Position numbers and translations under genes: made by a program. A stretch of 64,000 nucleotides of DNA from Thalassotalea crassostreae (GTDB lineage: Bacteria; Pseudomonadota; Gammaproteobacteria; Enterobacterales; Alteromonadaceae), in the NCBI RefSeq assembly GCF_001831495.1, contig NZ_CP017689.1:3348001-3412000 (forward strand). The letters are read 5' to 3'. Below, piece by piece: positions 60,612 through 64,000 of the stretch. The notes below the pieces were generated by a model. It saw nothing but the letters and a program-made list of their open reading frames with translations, did not search any database and was not told the origin of the DNA. Each line of letters begins with the position of its first letter. Positions within the stretch are counted from its first letter, which is position 1.

Positions 60612-61068
60612 CCATATATTTTTGAAATCCATTCAAATGATAACTTCTGTTATCAAACTATCTTTCCTAGTACACAATTTCTTCATCCATTAATAGTTGT
60701 GTTTGTCTACAGAGCATAGATTGTGCTTTACACCATGAACATGTTTACTTAAGCCAATCTAAATATATACATAAATATAAATATAAAAACTTACTACTTT
60801 TAAAAGGTTAACTACATATCACCCTTTAACCGTAGCGGAAAATTACCTTAAAGTTATTCACAAAAGCTAATATAAACGCAATCATTTACATTGAGAACAA
60901 GTTGTTAATAAACAATCACTTAACCCAAAACCATTAGTTTCCACATATTTTCAGGATATAAATCTTCTAACTTTTATGATTCGATTATGGACAAAGAATA
61001 GCGGTTTTACTCAAACTAATGTCATCGTATACTATATAAGAACACCCATTGTACTGTTAGGAGTATTT
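60612..61068. other. Long AT-rich intergenic region before an inserted gene
   Basis: This 457-base gap has very low GC content and runs such as ATATACATAAATATAAATAT. No terminator-like, tRNA-like or conserved ORF signal is visible. It separates rpmG from a foreign-looking gene where mutM would normally follow. Confidence 0.55.
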
Positions 61069-61761
61069 ATGCATAGAGCATTAAGGATAATTGTTCCATT
61101 TCTTTTAGTTTGTAATTTAGCAATTGCTGCAGAGGAGAGTGATAAGTCGAAAGATCCTCAAACACTAGATAAAAGCAATATGGCCGAGCTTGAAAGACTA
61201 GCAGGGCCTGAAAAAAAACCAAAGAAGCCACCAAGGTATATTCGAAAACGCTATCCTAAGCTTCCACCTAACTTTGATAGAATAACTAGGGGGAATGTTG
61301 ATGGTCTTTGTGACAGTTTAATGAAGGCAACAGACGCTTCAAGTTTTAGAGCATCGATGGAAGACATTCGAAAGTACTATGGTGATCCAAGGGAGTTCTT
61401 TTATAAGTATGCAATGAGTTTACCATGTTATTATCCATCAGCGAGCCTTGGTGATTTTCTTTTAAAGAGGAATTTCCTAAATTCAGCATTTAGTACAACA
61501 TTTAAAAAGTTTGGCCGCTTAGATCCAAATACATTCGTTATCATTAAGCGTGAAGGGCTAATTTTTGAAGGCCCATTACATGTTGTCTACAAACATCTAG
61601 AAGAGAACTTTAAAGATTCTCCTCTTTATGGGCCGGAATATCGCAATATTACAAGAAGATTAACAGTAAAGAAGTTTGTTAATGGTACACCAAAGAGTTG
61701 TAAAGAATTACAAAAGGAAGATCCTGATTTTCCTTGTATACTACCAATGCCTATAGAGTAA
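61069..61761 (+). CDS. Exported protein of unknown function, probably acquired
   Basis: I choose ATG 61069, preceded by TTAGGAG; an in-frame ATG at 60976 has no ribosome-binding site. The product has 230 residues: a signal peptide (LRIIVPFLLVCNLAIA, cleavage after AIAA), then an acidic and Lys/Pro-rich region (EKKPKKPPRYIRKRYPKLPPNF), then a compact domain with four Cys (in GLCDSL, LPCYYP, KSCKEL and FPCIL), probably two disulfides. I do not recognise a family. AGA and AGG codons are frequent, unlike the neighbours. It interrupts the rpmG-mutM pair, so it is likely a recent insertion. A truncated signal-peptide ORF follows directly. Confidence 0.65.
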   Translation: MHRALRIIVPFLLVCNLAIAAEESDKSKDPQTLDKSNMAELERLAGPEKKPKKPPRYIRKRYPKLPPNFDRITRGNVDGLCDSLMKATDASSFRASMEDIRKYYGDPREFFYKYAMSLPCYYPSASLGDFLLKRNFLNSAFSTTFKKFGRLDPNTFVIIKREGLIFEGPLHVVYKHLEENFKDSPLYGPEYRNITRRLTVKKFVNGTPKSCKELQKEDPDFPCILPMPIE

Positions 61762-61767
61762 CAATCG

Positions 61768-61833
61768 ATGAAGATAATTCTTACACTATTTTTCTATGTT
61801 AATTTTGCATCTGCAATAGTGAATCATGCCTGA
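61768..61833 (+). pseudogene. Truncated signal-peptide ORF abutting mutM
   Basis: A 21-residue frame starts at ATG 61768, six bases after the previous stop codon. It encodes an almost ideal signal peptide (MKIILTLFFYVNFASA) and then stops after five residues, overlapping the mutM start by eight bases. It looks like the first codons of a second exported gene cut off at the mutM junction. Confidence 0.5.
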
Positions 61834-62659
61834 ATTACCAGAAGTAGAAGTATGTCGACGCGGTATTTCGCCACACATATTAAATCAAAAAGTTACTGAC
61901 ATTGTCGTTCGTAACAGTAAGATGCGCTGGCCTATTACTGACACCATTGACGAAATCATCGGCGAGACAATTACCGCAGTCGAACGTCGCGCCAAGTACC
62001 TTTTGATACAAACAAACAAAGGTACGCTGATGTTACATCTAGGAATGTCAGGCACCATCCGAGTGATCCCCAAAGAATCTGCGATACAAAAACACGACCA
62101 TTTTGATTTGGTACTCAACACTAATGTAGCACTTCGTCTCAATGACCCTCGCCGTTTTGGCGCTGTTTTATGGATAAAGCGCGATCATCAAAACCCAAAT
62201 AATGAGCTTCAACATGAATTATTAGCAAAACTCGGCCCTGAGCCATTTAGCTCTGATTTTGCTGATGACTATTTATTTGAAAAATCACGCAAAAAAACCG
62301 TGCCAATTAAAACCTTTATTATGAATAACCATATTGTTGTCGGGGTTGGCAACATTTACGCCAACGAAGCGCTATTCCAAGCAGGCATTTTACCGACAGC
62401 TATTGCCGGAAAAGTTAGCAAAGCGAGATACAACAATTTAACGGTTATTATCAAAGATGTATTGGCTAAGGCCATAGAGCAAGGCGGCACGACACTGAAA
62501 GATTTTACTCAAGTTGACGGTAAACCCGGTTACTTTGCGCAATCTTTGCAAGTCTATGGCCGTGGCGGTGAAGAATGCGTGAGCTGTAAAACCACGTTAA
62601 AAGAAATTCGCCAATCAGGCAGAGCGTCAGTATTTTGCCCAAGCTGTCAAAAGAAATAG
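61826..62659 (+). CDS. mutM: Formamidopyrimidine-DNA glycosylase
   Basis: The product has 277 residues. The mature N-terminus PELPEVEVCRRG carries the catalytic Pro and Glu, and the beta-elimination Lys is in the MSGTIR region. NDPRRFG is the lesion-binding loop, and VVGVGNIYANEALF the helix-two-turn-helix. The C-terminal zinc finger is CVSCKTTLKEIRQSGRASVFCPSC. It removes 8-oxoguanine and nicks the backbone. No close ribosome-binding site is visible before its ATG, because a truncated ORF overlaps it. It would normally follow rpmG directly. Confidence 0.96.
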   Translation: MPELPEVEVCRRGISPHILNQKVTDIVVRNSKMRWPITDTIDEIIGETITAVERRAKYLLIQTNKGTLMLHLGMSGTIRVIPKESAIQKHDHFDLVLNTNVALRLNDPRRFGAVLWIKRDHQNPNNELQHELLAKLGPEPFSSDFADDYLFEKSRKKTVPIKTFIMNNHIVVGVGNIYANEALFQAGILPTAIAGKVSKARYNNLTVIIKDVLAKAIEQGGTTLKDFTQVDGKPGYFAQSLQVYGRGGEECVSCKTTLKEIRQSGRASVFCPSCQKK

Positions 62660-62829
62660 CAATCAACCACTGCTCTTTCAGTGCAAAGTGAGCATCAATG
62701 TTGATATTACTCTTTAGTCTAATTGCGATTGTAGATTCTCAGTGCTAGGTTTTAATGAACACGATTAATTTTAATGACTAGTATTAAAATATTATTTAAA
62801 ACCTATCACTCACAAAGCTTGGGAATATC

Positions 62830-63822
62830 ATGACCAATTATAAAGCGTTGTATGTCGAAGAAGTCGGCGAAAAAGAATTCGTAAAATCGATAAAAGAATT
62901 ACCATTAACTCACCTGCCTGATAATGATTTATTGATTGATGTGCACTATTCATCACTTAATTTTAAAGATGCCATGTCTGCACATGGCAACAAAGGCATT
63001 ACTAAATCTTACCCACACACACCAGGCATTGATGCCGCTGGTGTGGTTATTTCTGACAAAAGCGGCACCTACACTAAAGGCGACCACGTATTAGTATTTG
63101 GTTATGACTTGGGTATGAATACACCTGGTGGCTTAGGCCAACGTATAGCAATTCCAGCCAACTGGGCAGTGATGTGTCCGCATGGGTTAACGTTACGTGA
63201 ATCAATGATATACGGCACAGGAGGTTTAACTGCTGCACTTTGTATTGAAAAATTGGAGCGTATGGGCGCAACTCCAGAACATGGAAATGTCGCAGTAACA
63301 GGGGCAACCGGAGGTGTTGGTAGCGTCAGTATCGCCTTACTCGCCAAACTTGGTTATCAAGTCACAGCGTTTTCTGGAAAGCCAGAGCAAAGCGAGAAAT
63401 TAAAAGCATTAGGCGCCAACGAAGTATTACATCGTGATGTAATTAACGAGATAGGCAAACGCCCAATTGGTAAGCCATTATGGGCCAACGGGATTGATAC
63501 CTTAGGCGGTGATTATCTCGCCAATTTACTAAAACAAATAATTCCTGGTGGCAGTGTTTCTGCCTGTGGACTCGCTTCATCAATGGATATTCCGACTAAT
63601 GTATTCCCCTTTATCACCCGTGGAGTATCCTTACTTGGCGTTGATTCGGTGCAAATTCCATTAGCCGCTAAGCAGCATATTTGGGATCGCGTTGCGACTG
63701 ATATGAAATTAGATAATCTTGACCAATTTTGCGAAGAAATTACCCTTGAACAAGTGCCCGAGTATTTAGATAAGTTTATCAATGGCAGTGTCGTTGGTCG
63801 CTACTTGGTCAACCTGCAATAG
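62830..63822 (+). CDS. YhdH/AcuI family NADPH-dependent reductase
   Basis: The product has 330 residues of the medium-chain reductase superfamily without the structural zinc site. SSLNFKDAMSAHGNKGITKSYPHTPGIDAAG is the YhdH/AcuI signature (motif residues about 42-72). GATGGVGSVSIALLAKLGY is the NADPH-binding fold and GGSVSACGLASSMDIP follows. AcuI reduces acryloyl-CoA to propionyl-CoA in DMSP breakdown of marine bacteria; YhdH homologues act on related enones and quinones. No dddA or acuN gene is nearby, so the DMSP role is only a possibility. A bidirectional terminator follows. Confidence 0.88.
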   Translation: MTNYKALYVEEVGEKEFVKSIKELPLTHLPDNDLLIDVHYSSLNFKDAMSAHGNKGITKSYPHTPGIDAAGVVISDKSGTYTKGDHVLVFGYDLGMNTPGGLGQRIAIPANWAVMCPHGLTLRESMIYGTGGLTAALCIEKLERMGATPEHGNVAVTGATGGVGSVSIALLAKLGYQVTAFSGKPEQSEKLKALGANEVLHRDVINEIGKRPIGKPLWANGIDTLGGDYLANLLKQIIPGGSVSACGLASSMDIPTNVFPFITRGVSLLGVDSVQIPLAAKQHIWDRVATDMKLDNLDQFCEEITLEQVPEYLDKFINGSVVGRYLVNLQ

Positions 63823-63839
63823 CGATTATTTTTCACAAC

Positions 63840-63876
63840 AAAAAGCCCTAAAGTTGATACAACCTTAGGGCTTTTT
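63840..63876. terminator. Bidirectional terminator
   Basis: AAAAAGCCCTAA and TTAGGGCTTTTT form a 12-bp stem around a short loop, with T-runs on both strands. It separates the reductase gene from the convergent partial gene. Confidence 0.9.
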
Positions 63877-63913
63877 ACTATTTCATTAATTGTTATTGGG
63901 TTTTAAAACACGC

Positions 63914-64000
63914 CTAAGCAATCAAATGTTTAGGCGCCATTACTGTCGCTTCACCAGCGATTACTACTTTGCCTTCTGAATTAACTGCTTCTAGCTTGAA
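63914..64000 (-). CDS. MaoC-like hydratase, C-terminal end only
   Basis: Only the last 28 codons are in the window. They read FKLEAVNSEGKVVIAGEATV then MAPKHLIA and stop at 63914-63916. The ending GEATVMAPK is typical of MaoC-like (R)-specific enoyl-CoA hydratases and hotdog-fold dehydratases. The identification rests on a short piece and is tentative. It is convergent with the reductase gene. Confidence 0.5.
   Translation of the reverse strand, partial: FKLEAVNSEGKVVIAGEATVMAPKHLIA

Noticed and set aside
62830..63822. DMSP degradation gene acuI
   Set aside because: The protein belongs to the YhdH/AcuI family, but no DMSP lyase or acrylate genes are near, so the specific role was not assigned.

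Overview
The window looks like a chromosomal segment of a marine gammaproteobacterium of the Alteromonadales, closest in feel to Colwelliaceae (Colwellia/Thalassotalea). The evidence is an AT-rich genome, gammaproteobacterial core-gene order (murB-birA-coaX-tRNAs; hemE/rsd; fkpA-slyX-yheV-yheS-yheT-yheU; nudE-yrfG; slmA-coaBC-radC-rpmB-rpmG-mutM), a DUF3718-like protein, a GlyGly-CTERM tail and many secreted sulfatases. The genus is inferred; no 16S gene is present.

Layout. (1) Positions 1-4300 hold a truncated lipoprotein with a secreted-repeat domain and a large lipoprotein carrying four tandem carbohydrate-binding-like modules. (2) Positions 4380-6240 hold a short run of four small same-strand ORFs separated by attC-like sites, with no integrase: an integron-cassette cluster of the CALIN type. 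(3) Positions 6340-38643 are accessory. An Old Yellow Enzyme is followed by a sulfated-galactan type polysaccharide-utilisation region: six Cys-type S1 sulfatases, a GH2 enzyme, a Tat-exported GH116-like enzyme, an agarase-like clan GH-A enzyme, a beta-helix protein, a metallophosphoesterase-LamG protein, an exported RbsD/FucU-like protein and an EF-hand protein. A De Ley-Doudoroff-like galactose module follows (SDR dehydrogenase, SMP-30 lactonase, two KDGal kinases, KDPGal aldolase, mutarotase, Na+/sugar symporter) under a divergent FadR-type GntR regulator with palindromic candidate operators. (4) From 38834 to the end is mostly core genome: four tRNAs, coaX, birA, murB, hemE, a candidate small RNA, a cluster of structured repeats, an S1/P1 nuclease, rsd, the fkpA/slyX/yhe block, phnA, cysQ, nudE, yrfG, an outer-membrane protein, pepD, slmA, coaBC, radC, rpmB, rpmG, an inserted secreted-protein gene, mutM, a YhdH/AcuI-type reductase and the end of a MaoC-like gene.

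How the genes work together (inference from family knowledge): exported sulfatases and glycosidases strip and depolymerise a sulfated red-algal-type galactan. Released galactose-type sugars are epimerised, imported by the Na+ symporter, oxidised to the lactone, hydrolysed to the aldonate, dehydrated (no dehydratase is in the window), phosphorylated by DgoK and cleaved by DgoA to pyruvate and glyceraldehyde-3-phosphate. No TonB receptor, sulfatase-maturing enzyme or galactonate dehydratase is visible here, so the pathway must be completed elsewhere.

The least explained signals are the integrase-less cassette cluster, a promoter-to-terminator unit without an ORF at 43482-43604, the structured repeat cluster at 43626-43880, a perfect 25-bp inverted repeat at 49023-49076, shared promoter-proximal motifs in the sugar region, and two breaks in core synteny (downstream of tRNA-Thr, and between rpmG and mutM).
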